A stretch of 61,835 bases of DNA. It comes from Bacteroidales bacterium. Lineage in GTDB: Bacteria > Bacteroidota > Bacteroidia > Bacteroidales > UBA932. The notes below the pieces were generated by a model that had not been told where the DNA came from, did no database searches, and was given only the letters and a program-made list of their open reading frames with translations. Of this stretch, positions 8,401 through 16,036 are shown piece after piece (position 1 is the first letter of the stretch; every line of letters starts with the position of its first letter). The stretch covers positions 1 to 61,835 of the forward strand of contig JAKSJL010000004.1 of the NCBI GenBank assembly GCA_024398295.1, given 5' to 3'. The translations under genes were made by a program, and so were the position numbers.

Positions 8401-10568
8401 GCGAAGCCGTAGAGGAAGAGGCCGCTATGGTAGAGCCAATGGTCATGAGTGACAATGCGTCTATTGAGAAGGCCGTGGAGGAGGTTCAGGAGCCTGCAGT
8501 ACGCGAGGACTTCGCCGGAACCATTGCCTTCGAGCCATTCCTTCACTCTGACTCAGAGGGTAAGGTAAGCTTCGATGTCACAGCCGGTGACCTGCTCTCT
8601 ACCTTCTATGTATATGTATATGGCCACGACAAATCCATGAGAAACGCCATCCTCCGCGACGAGATGGTAGTGACCATCCCAGTGAAGCTGTCAGTCGTGG
8701 AGCCACAGCTGCTCTATGTGGGCGACAGATATGTAGTCAAGGCAAATCTTTCAAGCACCCTCGCATCTGAATGTGGCGGCACCATCTCGATGAGCCTCTT
8801 CGACGGCAAGGACTACAAGCAGACCAAGCCTTTCATGACGAAGAGCATGGCCGTGAACATCCCTGCAGGTGGCAGCACCCCTGTGGAGTTCGAGGTCAAT
8901 GTACCAGCTATCAATGAACTCGGCATCCTGCTCAAGTTCACCGCAGCGGCTGCATCTGACGCTGTATTTGTGACAGTCCCTGTGAAACCTGCCAAGCAGA
9001 CACTCACAGAGGCACACTCAGCAGTCCTTCACGTAGGCGAGTCCGAGAGCGAGCTCGAGGCCAAGCTTCGCAGCATGTTCGTGAACGTACAGGGCTCAGA
9101 GGCAGACATGAAGGTCACCTCACTCATTGACCTTGTACGCGAGGCGCTTCCAGGCCTGGTCGAGCCAGACGGAAAGAACTCCCTCGCACTGGCAGAGGCT
9201 CTCTACGCGAGACTGCTCTCTGCGAAGCTCGGAAGCCCTTCTGCCGACAACAATGAGATCGTGGAATCACTGCTCAAGCTCCAGAACGCAGACGGAGGCT
9301 TCGCTTGGTTCGAGGACATGAGCTCATCCGGCATCGTCACCGCACAGATTCTCGAGATGGCAGGAACCGCCAAGGAAAGAGGTCTTCAGCTGCTCCCAGC
9401 AGAGAGCATTGAGAAGGCTATTCACTTCCTCGATAACACCTACTTCTCGAAGGACAACAAATATCGCTGGTTCTGCACCGTCTCCATGGCTCAGTACCTC
9501 TACATCAGGGCACTGTTCACAGAAGTGGAGTTCAGCCCAGTGAAGCTTGACAGAAAGGAGTATCGCGAGTTCAAGAAAGACGCTTCAAGGTATCTCGTAC
9601 CTAAGAAAGAGCGTGGCATGAACGGCTACATACTTGGCAAGGCGCGTAGGCTCCGTACCCTCATGCTCCTCACCTCTTCAGAGAAGGGTGTGGATCTCGC
9701 AGGAAGCTTCGGTCTGAAATTCAGGGCCGCTGCACGCATGGAGAAATCCATCCGCGCAGACATCGCCTCACTGCTTGAATATGCTGTGGAGCACAAGTCT
9801 GGCGGCATGTATTATCCAAATGCAGTCATGCCGTTCAGAGGACTGCTGGAGACAGAGCTTTCAGCACACTCTCTGTTGTGCGACCTGCTCAGAGACTGCA
9901 CCAAGCGTGGATTCATCGCTGACGAGAAGGTATCTGATGGTATCCGCCTGTGGCTCATGATCCAGAAGGAGACCCAGCAGTGGGCTTCCGACCCAGCATA
10001 TGTCGAGGCCATTGGCTCAGTTCTCGACGGCTCCGAGGAGATCCTTGCGACAAAGATCATGTCACTGTCAAAGACCTACACCGTACCATTTGAGGTCATT
10101 CAGGCCAGCGGCAACGGCATGAGCGTCAAGCGTCGCTTCTTCCTCGTAAACAAGGAGGAGTCGCGCCACGAGATCGCAGAGGGAGAAATCCTCCATGTAG
10201 GAGACAAGGTCGAGGCTCTCTATGAGATCTGGAGCGAGGAGAACAGAAGCTTCATACACCTGAATGCCAGCCGTCCAGGCTCACTCAGGCCTATCCAGCA
10301 GTTGTCAGGACACTATGGATGGTGGCTCTCACCACTTCGCATCAATGACTTCTACACCTTCTCTCCTCAGGGCTACAGAGAGGTAGGCATCGCCGGATCA
10401 GACTATTGGTTCGATGCATATCCTGAAGAGAAGACCACCATCTCAGAGTACTTCCATGTCACCCAGGAAGGAAGCTTCCAGATGCCTGTGATCGAGATTG
10501 AGTGCCTCTACGCTCCTCACTACAGAGCAAATGATGCAAGTCATCATTGCCCTATGGTTTCGGAGTAG
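5451..10568 (+). CDS. Secreted alpha-2-macroglobulin family protein
   Basis: A 1705-residue protein with a signal peptide (MRRTMLSLFLTLMTFFSMNAQS). An alpha-helical N-terminal region is followed by macroglobulin (MG) domains, including the MG2-like 'YDTVDGVLIQDRAAFHPGESVHVKGILY' type segment near residues 463-490, a bait/MG region ending in VSFDVTAGDLLSTFYVYV, and an alpha/alpha toroid containing GGFAWFEDMSSSGIVTAQIL near residue 1283. Bacterial relatives are thought to trap proteases or guard the periplasm. No CxEQ thioester motif is present where it would be expected (around VEPDGKNSLALAEALY, ~1236), as in many Bacteroidota members. The C-terminus (ECLYAPHYRAND) looks complete. The last 25 bases overlap the convergent permease gene. 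Confidence 0.9.
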   Translation: MRRTMLSLFLTLMTFFSMNAQSIDKLWKSYDEAIAADKPKTAMSVLEKIKESAKEQRLAWDYYQACLKYVDAGSSINWKDREVLNIQKEQEISDFDEPVLTFFHTRGSFSASAQREMIAKHKEVLKAGKHHEFWVNDNRLYYKSFRDFLVENFENDYEYVLWSLYAYGDATAKTDLDALYGGQYPKAALVEFSFTSKSNENEMKEYAAKYRGKAVALLARQELLTMERAKLDHDGNSKQEQYIALRKECTQFVNDQKKFTGSEKKIAECATMVDELISTLDNKSISFEIEKSVMTVRFQNVDKVNYTITKDGKKVEEGTVKNTENRYYLQDKATHKLTSLDDGSYLVTISAGKLSEELDYEKYSASIAVKKDSKGHAIFVADAWTGKPVERCDVQIVKDEKVLAEKKDVALKGFTYLPAELEAVIERYGTSVICSFKDASGRLHRTKKGGIDGYPVSTFTKYDTVDGVLIQDRAAFHPGESVHVKGILYHGDRRVGYDTVEEGTEVIIFLKDPQGDLVEKKTLKTNKFGSVACEFALPADRRKGQYEISMQSGKKDLAFNYIQVDEYVLPTFELKFDPMEKFYLCGDEVKVTGTIKSYTGHSLSGADIKYTATVDGNVVGSGKLQLSSGGRFSVTVPADKKKADDWYSYASVEVTVTDATGETHDWTKTVAMDRYIPIGMSIENANEGNITPIVDNAVNSGMNIITDDFVKMAFKVKKHDTLDITYTVFSGKVIVAKGKAEAGSIKEIDLTGKPSGCYRVNVKATAKNVAGKLIEEENDYMIVKISESDTSYGVQSESIISLVKGDDMAIQMGAGLDELWAIVEIIGEGEVTLKSDLVHIRKGELKTIRYAFDPSYSNSVLMKVLYFKDGRYQQWSKAFTNERKSLNLPLGFSRFVDKAQPGNVCHFEMTTLPGVECAVSIYDKSTEAIKSNEWMGVSLSPITASMRYELYAGMDRSSYHYRAIEFGSARVKGGRVMMNKAVVSEAVEEEAAMVEPMVMSDNASIEKAVEEVQEPAVREDFAGTIAFEPFLHSDSEGKVSFDVTAGDLLSTFYVYVYGHDKSMRNAILRDEMVVTIPVKLSVVEPQLLYVGDRYVVKANLSSTLASECGGTISMSLFDGKDYKQTKPFMTKSMAVNIPAGGSTPVEFEVNVPAINELGILLKFTAAAASDAVFVTVPVKPAKQTLTEAHSAVLHVGESESELEAKLRSMFVNVQGSEADMKVTSLIDLVREALPGLVEPDGKNSLALAEALYARLLSAKLGSPSADNNEIVESLLKLQNADGGFAWFEDMSSSGIVTAQILEMAGTAKERGLQLLPAESIEKAIHFLDNTYFSKDNKYRWFCTVSMAQYLYIRALFTEVEFSPVKLDRKEYREFKKDASRYLVPKKERGMNGYILGKARRLRTLMLLTSSEKGVDLAGSFGLKFRAAARMEKSIRADIASLLEYAVEHKSGGMYYPNAVMPFRGLLETELSAHSLLCDLLRDCTKRGFIADEKVSDGIRLWLMIQKETQQWASDPAYVEAIGSVLDGSEEILATKIMSLSKTYTVPFEVIQASGNGMSVKRRFFLVNKEESRHEIAEGEILHVGDKVEALYEIWSEENRSFIHLNASRPGSLRPIQQLSGHYGWWLSPLRINDFYTFSPQGYREVGIAGSDYWFDAYPEEKTTISEYFHVTQEGSFQMPVIEIECLYAPHYRANDASHHCPMVSE

Positions 10569-11704
10569 TTCCTACGCTGGATGAGCTGCTGCTCCACATA
10601 GAGTGCGATGCAGGAGAGAACGAAATAGATCACACACTGAATCGTCATGGCGGTGAGCTGCGGACTTATGGTCTGGAGGTCACCGCCAGCCGTATTCAGG
10701 TTGATGAATGCCTGGCAGCCGAATGTCGATGGGAACAGCCAAGAGAAGGCTCTCCAGAATGCAGGGAATGCGGTAGTAGGCCATGAGAAGCCTGTCAGGA
10801 ACAAGCAGATAGGAGAGATGAAAAGAAGAAGGACAAACACAGTCTCTCGCTTGTTGATGAAAGTACTCCACACCTGACAGAACAGTATGCAGTCAGTTAC
10901 AAAGAACATCAGCAGTAGAAGTATATCCCAGTAGTTTCCTCTCTGTGGGAATCCGCATATAGCAGGTACGATGGTGGCAATATAGATACCAAGTCCAAAG
11001 AAGAGCAGCCAGTATGCCAGACCACGTCCGAAGACTACCCTACCGACACCATGTCCATGCAGGTGGGCTGGCAGAGTGGCGAAACTGCGGTTCTCTTCCC
11101 TGGCGGTTCCAGCAAGCATGGTCATGCCGTAGAACATCACCTGCTGGATGATCAGCATAAGGATGGCAGAGATGAGGAAAATACTGTAGGAGAAGGTTCT
11201 GTTGTATGGAAGATTCTCAGTATAAGGTACTGCCTTGACTGGTCCTATCTCATCCAGCATGACGAACTCTGAACCCATGAGCAGATTCTTGTAATAGAGG
11301 AAACTGCTCATATCTGCGTAGATAGAAAGTGTCGCAGTCTCCTTTCTCACCATCTTCTCGCCGAAATCCGCAGGGAACATGATGATACCGTTCACCTTTC
11401 TCTCCTCAAGCAGCTGACGTGCCTCCGCCATGTCTGTGCATCGATATGCCACCTTGACTTCACGTGTAGCATCCACTTTCTGGATATATCTACGGCTCTC
11501 CGCGCAGTCAGCATTGTCCACCACCGCTATGGGAGTGTCCTCAAGCACACCATTTTTATAAATCAAGTTATACAGCAGTGGATATCCGAAGCCTGCGACG
11601 ATGAAGATGATAAGGAATCCTCCATCTGAGAATATCGTCTTCAACTCATGCGTCAGGACCATCCAAAGGTCCGACATCCACTCTTTTATATATGTCTTTC
11701 TCAT
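10544..11704 (-). CDS. ABC-2 type transporter permease (second copy)
   Basis: 386 residues with the YhhJ/YbhR-type layout: one N-terminal membrane helix (GGFLIIFIVAGFGYPLLYNLIY), a large extracytoplasmic domain starting with the typical PIAVVDNADCAESRRYIQ and then VNGIIMFPADFGEKM, and a C-terminal bundle of about five helices. It forms half of an inner-membrane export channel with the next upstream permease, from which it is separated by 3 nt. No ABC ATPase gene is nearby. The 3' end overlaps the alpha-2-macroglobulin gene by 25 bases. The substrate is unknown. Confidence 0.9.
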   Translation of the reverse strand: MRKTYIKEWMSDLWMVLTHELKTIFSDGGFLIIFIVAGFGYPLLYNLIYKNGVLEDTPIAVVDNADCAESRRYIQKVDATREVKVAYRCTDMAEARQLLEERKVNGIIMFPADFGEKMVRKETATLSIYADMSSFLYYKNLLMGSEFVMLDEIGPVKAVPYTENLPYNRTFSYSIFLISAILMLIIQQVMFYGMTMLAGTAREENRSFATLPAHLHGHGVGRVVFGRGLAYWLLFFGLGIYIATIVPAICGFPQRGNYWDILLLLMFFVTDCILFCQVWSTFINKRETVFVLLLFISPICLFLTGFSWPTTAFPAFWRAFSWLFPSTFGCQAFINLNTAGGDLQTISPQLTAMTIQCVIYFVLSCIALYVEQQLIQRRNYSETIGQ

Positions 11705-11707
11705 ACC

Positions 11708-12868
11708 TTACTTCTTAGGATAATTCTGGTGTATGTAGGCTTTCTTGAGCCTAAGCAGCACCGTGAATGGAAGGAACTGGAACAGAAGGAGATGGATAAT
11801 CTCCTTGTAGCATCCTGCGAAGCCTGTTCCGAACATTCCACCCTGCACATACATCTGGTAGTAGTGCCTGAGCGGGAATATCTCGGCAAGTCCCTGGATG
11901 CCCGCAGGCATAGCCTCTACTGGAAGGGTGAAGCCTGTCATCGAGAATGCCATCACGCAGAACAGAGCGCCGATACTCAGAGCGAATCTGAGGACTGGGA
12001 CGCAGCCTATGATGAGTACAGCAATGGACTCGCTTGCCACTACCAGCAGGAACACATCCAGCAGCATCCACCAGATGGATCCAGACAGAGGGAAACACAT
12101 CCACCCATACAGCAGGAACATGAGTGAGAATCCTATGGCCGTGAAGAGGATGGTATAGAGCAGCATCTTTCCACCAATGGCTGGAACTATCCTGCCACCG
12201 GCACAATCAAGCAGATGTCGCGATGTGCCATACTTGAGCTCAGTACCCAGAGAGTAGATGACAAGGATGATGATGATCATCTCCAGCACACCAGGAAGCA
12301 TCATGTTCGCGAGATAGGCGCCATAGTTCATGGTGGGATTCCCAGGCATGTGAATGTCGATGTCCACGGGCCTGAGCTGCCCCATGATGGCATGCTCGTT
12401 CACGCCCTTCATCCTGAGCGTCTGCCTCTGGACGGCGCCGGAGGTGAGATTGATCATTGTCAGTATATCCTTGTATGCCAGCGATCCGCCTAGGAAATAG
12501 AGAGTGTTCACATAGAAAGTGAACTCCGGCTGTCTCTGAGCCATCACATCGGCATACATATTCTCCGGCAGGACGCAGATGGAAGTGATCACTCCCCTCT
12601 CCATATCGTCCCTCGCGGTCTCGAAATCAGGGTACTGCTTCACCTCTCCCAGCTGTGTGGCATCAAGCTGCTGGATGAAGTTCCTGGACAATGATGACTG
12701 ATCATTGTCCACCACCCCGATCGGAAGGTCAGAAGGAACGCCATCCTTGAGGAAGGTCAGGTAGAAGATAGAGCAGAAAACCATCACACAGATGGAGCCT
12801 ATCAGATATACCGGACGTTTCCTCCAGATGCCTAGTTCCCTTCTCAGTACATTCATTATTCGTTTCAT
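11708..12868 (-). CDS. ABC-2 type transporter permease (first copy)
   Basis: 386 residues, the same size and layout as its downstream neighbour: helix VYLIGSICVMVFCSIFYLTFL, extracytoplasmic domain with LPIGVVDNDQSSLSRNFIQQLD, ITSICVLPENM, then the C-terminal helices MNYGAYLANMMLPGVLEMIIIILVIYS and following. Its 5' end overlaps the HlyD gene by 4 bases (ATGA type), which implies translational coupling. The pair presumably acts as a heterodimer with HlyD and TolC to export a small molecule or drug across both membranes. Confidence 0.9.
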   Translation of the reverse strand: MKRIMNVLRRELGIWRKRPVYLIGSICVMVFCSIFYLTFLKDGVPSDLPIGVVDNDQSSLSRNFIQQLDATQLGEVKQYPDFETARDDMERGVITSICVLPENMYADVMAQRQPEFTFYVNTLYFLGGSLAYKDILTMINLTSGAVQRQTLRMKGVNEHAIMGQLRPVDIDIHMPGNPTMNYGAYLANMMLPGVLEMIIIILVIYSLGTELKYGTSRHLLDCAGGRIVPAIGGKMLLYTILFTAIGFSLMFLLYGWMCFPLSGSIWWMLLDVFLLVVASESIAVLIIGCVPVLRFALSIGALFCVMAFSMTGFTLPVEAMPAGIQGLAEIFPLRHYYQMYVQGGMFGTGFAGCYKEIIHLLLFQFLPFTVLLRLKKAYIHQNYPKK

Positions 12869-13851
12869 CTCACTACAAGTGCTGTCATGCCTGGGAGAAG
12901 TCCCTCAACTGCATTTGCAGGGACAGCTCTCACTTCGAATGTCTTCGCATCATATCCATCGGTCTCCTTTGTCGCCTTCCATGTAGCATAGGACTCACGA
13001 ACCGCCATATAGCTGATGGTTGCAGGGATCTGCCTGTCACCGAGCGCAGGAATGCTGAGGGTCAGCGGACTACCGATATTCATGCCCTTGAGCATGTCTT
13101 CCCTGACATTGAAAGTGAACCATACATCATTGAGGTCCACGATGGTCATCACTGGAGAACCTGTGCCAATGAGTTCGCCTGGCTTAGGGAAGATGGCTGA
13201 GACCGTACCATCCACTGGAGAGGTGAGGTAGAGTTCACCGAGGTAGGACTCGACCTCCATCACCGCACCATTGGCCTGGGCAACCAGAGCCCTTGCGGCT
13301 GCCTTGTCCTCATTCCTCGCACCGGACACAGCCATGTCATACTTGCTCTTCGCGGCGGCTGCTGTGGCTACTGCAGCATCATATTTGGCCTTCACCTCGT
13401 CATACTTCTGTGCAGACACCACTTTCTGCTCGTACAGCTTCTGCATTCTCTCGTACGACTTTCTCATGACATCCTCCTGCACCACCGCAGACTGCCAGAG
13501 GTTGTATGCGCCAGAGATCTCTTCGCTCCGCGCCCCTGCCTGCGCCTTGCTGCTCTGCGCCATAGCGGCGGCCTTCGCAGCATTCGCCTGGGCGAGCTTC
13601 GCGCGCACCTCTGGAGAATCGATGAACACAACGGTATCTCCCTTATGCACCTTCTGGCCCTCTCTTACATACATTTCCTCCACACGTCCTGGCACTTTGC
13701 CAGACACTCTGTATTCACTTGCCTCAGCCACGCCCTGGATTACCTGCTCCTTTGGCTTTGACACGAAATAGCCAGCCAGTGCGATGATGAGTACTACTGC
13801 CACAAGGGCACAAACACCTCCAATGAGGTTGTAATTCTTCTTCTGATTCAT
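12865..13851 (-). CDS. HlyD/EmrA-type membrane fusion protein
   Basis: 328-residue periplasmic adaptor: N-terminal membrane anchor (about residues 10-30, NLIGGVCALVAVVLIIALAGYFV), a lipoyl/barrel-sandwich half (EYRVSGKVPGRVEEMYVREGQKVHKGDTVVFID), a long alpha-helical hairpin rich in Ala/Lys/Gln (about 90-190), the second lipoyl half (LYLTSPVDGTVSAIFPKPGELIGTGSPVMTIV) and a beta-barrel. It links the two permeases to the TolC protein encoded 17 nt upstream. All domains appear complete. Confidence 0.93.
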   Translation of the reverse strand: MNQKKNYNLIGGVCALVAVVLIIALAGYFVSKPKEQVIQGVAEASEYRVSGKVPGRVEEMYVREGQKVHKGDTVVFIDSPEVRAKLAQANAAKAAAMAQSSKAQAGARSEEISGAYNLWQSAVVQEDVMRKSYERMQKLYEQKVVSAQKYDEVKAKYDAAVATAAAAKSKYDMAVSGARNEDKAAARALVAQANGAVMEVESYLGELYLTSPVDGTVSAIFPKPGELIGTGSPVMTIVDLNDVWFTFNVREDMLKGMNIGSPLTLSIPALGDRQIPATISYMAVRESYATWKATKETDGYDAKTFEVRAVPANAVEGLLPGMTALVVR

Positions 13852-13868
13852 GATATCTTGTTTTTTTA

Positions 13869-15377
13869 TTATTCGTTTGTTCTGTATTCTCCCTGTGCCT
13901 TGCGAAGATTAGAGTGATTCATCTGAAGCTCCACACCGGCATCGATGTATTCTGAGTGAGCCTGCATCCAGGCCGTCTGTGCCTGAAGCGTGACAATGGT
14001 ATCGACCACACCTTCCTCATAGCCCACCATGGCCACCCTGAGGTTTTCCTCGGCGCTCTCAAGATTGCTCTCGGCCATACGCATACGCTCAAGGGCTTCT
14101 TTTTCCTGCTTGCTGAGCTGCTCGACCTGAAGACTTATGAGGGCACAGGCATCGTCATACTTCGTCCTGTACATCTGTGCCTCGGTCTTCGCCTTCAGAG
14201 TCTTCTGCAGCGCCTCTGTACCGTGGAAGAGAGGTACGCTAACCATTACGCCTGCATTGAACATGCCTCCGAACTGATTCTGGAAGCCATTGAATGCGCT
14301 TGGGTTAGACACTAAGTAGTTTGCAGTGAGCGCGACCTTTGGCATCATGTCCGCTCTTGCGATCTTCACTTTCTGATCGTAGATGCGAGATGCAAGGTCA
14401 AGGCTTCTGGTCTCTGGCCTATCGGCAATGATCTGGTCCATATCCTTGGACTTCAGCATCTGAGGTTCAGGTATCATATCCAGTTCCTCGTCGGCAAGCA
14501 TGATCTTTGAGTCAAGTGGAAGACCTATTTGCTTGCAAAGGAGCATCTTTGACAGCGCAAGGCCATTCTCGGCACGAGAAAGAAGCATCTGCGCTTCGTT
14601 GTACTTGACCTTGATGGCCAAGAGGTCAGACTTGACTGCCACACCCTCTTCCACATAAATCTCAGCGTCTTTCATCATCTGCTCAAGAAGGTCTGAGTAG
14701 TTTGCTGCAAGCTTTTTCTTGTTTGCGATGGAAACAATCTGCCAGTACGTCTGGTCCACATTGACCATGGTCTCTTCATACTTTGACTCATACTGCGAGC
14801 GAGAGAGTTCCTCTGCGAGATCTGCCATCCTGTTCGAAGCAATGATCTTTCCGCCCACGAAAACAGGCTGTTGGATGGAAACGGCTCCAGCGTAAACATT
14901 GGTAACATCAAGATTGAAAGCATCGCTGATCTCTGTCCCTATCTGGTTCAGCGCCGCAGACACATCTGTCTGAGACAGGGCTCCGATCACAGTCTGCCAC
15001 ATGGGGCTGGTCATGTACTCCATGGCGGCAGAAGGATTTGACTTGATGGCAGCCATAAGCTGCTGCATCTGGCCATTGAGCTGTCCCTGCACTGCCGTGC
15101 CCATGTTTGACAATGACTGTGACATCTCGTCACTGATGAGCGATACATTCTTACTGTTATACATATAGGTGCCGGTGGCACTTACGTTAGGCAGATAATT
15201 GGCACGGGCGATCTTTCTGTCGTAACCGGCCATCTGGACTTTCTGCCTGGCGAGTTCCAGATTCCTGTCCGCCTCTGCGGCCATGGTGTGGCAGTCCTCC
15301 AGGGTCAGCGTCTGCTGGGCCATTGCGCCTAATGGCATAAGGGCGGCCAATGCGATAACAAGCGATACTTTTTTCAT
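13869..15377 (-). CDS. TolC family outer-membrane efflux protein
   Basis: 502 residues: signal peptide (KKVSLVIALAALMPLGAMAQQ), then two TolC-type repeats with long helices (NLELARQKVQMAGYDRKIARANYLPNVS; later YDQKVKIARADMMPKVALTANYLVS; LSKQEKEALERMRMAESNLESAEENLRVA). The trimeric product would form the outer-membrane channel for the HlyD/permease complex. It is the first gene of the operon, facing the TetR-type regulator across 85 bases. Confidence 0.93.
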   Translation of the reverse strand: MKKVSLVIALAALMPLGAMAQQTLTLEDCHTMAAEADRNLELARQKVQMAGYDRKIARANYLPNVSATGTYMYNSKNVSLISDEMSQSLSNMGTAVQGQLNGQMQQLMAAIKSNPSAAMEYMTSPMWQTVIGALSQTDVSAALNQIGTEISDAFNLDVTNVYAGAVSIQQPVFVGGKIIASNRMADLAEELSRSQYESKYEETMVNVDQTYWQIVSIANKKKLAANYSDLLEQMMKDAEIYVEEGVAVKSDLLAIKVKYNEAQMLLSRAENGLALSKMLLCKQIGLPLDSKIMLADEELDMIPEPQMLKSKDMDQIIADRPETRSLDLASRIYDQKVKIARADMMPKVALTANYLVSNPSAFNGFQNQFGGMFNAGVMVSVPLFHGTEALQKTLKAKTEAQMYRTKYDDACALISLQVEQLSKQEKEALERMRMAESNLESAEENLRVAMVGYEEGVVDTIVTLQAQTAWMQAHSEYIDAGVELQMNHSNLRKAQGEYRTNE

Positions 15378-15462
15378 ATATTTTTTGTGTTAATTCTTTT
15401 TTCTTACGAATTTTACGCAACAGTTGTACCGCAAATAAGCAATAATACACAAATAGCTTTTT
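15378..15462. promoter_or_regulatory. Divergent regulatory gap between tolC-like and tetR-like genes
   Basis: 85-base A/T-rich region that must hold both promoters and the regulator's operator. A short interrupted palindrome CAACAGTTG lies at 15418-15426, and ATTTG occurs twice on the minus strand nearby. No exact TAnnTTTG box was found in either direction, so the sites cannot be placed with confidence. Confidence 0.3.
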
Positions 15463-16026
15463 ATGTATCACATCGCAAATGACAAACGCCAGCAGGCTAC
15501 CGCAGAGAAAATACGTCAGGCACTTATCCGCTGTCTTTCTGTCAAAACCATGTCAGAAATAACGGTGAGTGACATTTCTTCAGCAGCGGGAGTCAGCAGA
15601 TCCACATTCTACAGAAGTTTTGACATTCCTCTCGATGTGCTGAGGTATGAATGCGACAGAGTCGTAGTCATCATGGAAAACGACTACTCAAAAGCGAATC
15701 TCAAGAATCTGGATGACCTGGTCCACTTCACTCTCAGATACTGGAGAAACCACTCTGAGGTACTTGACGCCGCAGTTAACTGCGACAGGATGGACATAGT
15801 ACACAAATCCATAAGCAACCATTCGGATGCACTTATCTCAAGCCTACAGGGCATCATAGGCGGAGGCTTCACAGACCAGGAGATAGACTACATCAGAATG
15901 GGAGCCATAGGAATGATCTCAAACCTACTTTCGGTATGGATCAAGCACGAAAAAAAAGAATCGCCCGACCAGCTTTTTGAACTTTACATGAAGTTCACCA
16001 AGCTGATCAGGGCGATCAGAGACTAA
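15463..16026 (+). CDS. TetR/AcrR family transcriptional regulator
   Basis: 187 residues. An N-terminal helix-turn-helix (residues 33-55, EITVSDISSAAGVSRSTFYRSFD) has the TetR spacing and is followed by an all-helical ligand-binding domain. It is divergent from the TolC-HlyD-permease operon, the classical position for a local repressor of an efflux system that is induced by the exported compound. The ligand is unknown. The ATG at 15463 puts 32 residues before the helix-turn-helix, normal for the family. It ends 11 bases before the convergent metG stop. Confidence 0.9.
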   Translation: MYHIANDKRQQATAEKIRQALIRCLSVKTMSEITVSDISSAAGVSRSTFYRSFDIPLDVLRYECDRVVVIMENDYSKANLKNLDDLVHFTLRYWRNHSEVLDAAVNCDRMDIVHKSISNHSDALISSLQGIIGGGFTDQEIDYIRMGAIGMISNLLSVWIKHEKKESPDQLFELYMKFTKLIRAIRD

Positions 16027-16036
16027 ATATAGGGGT

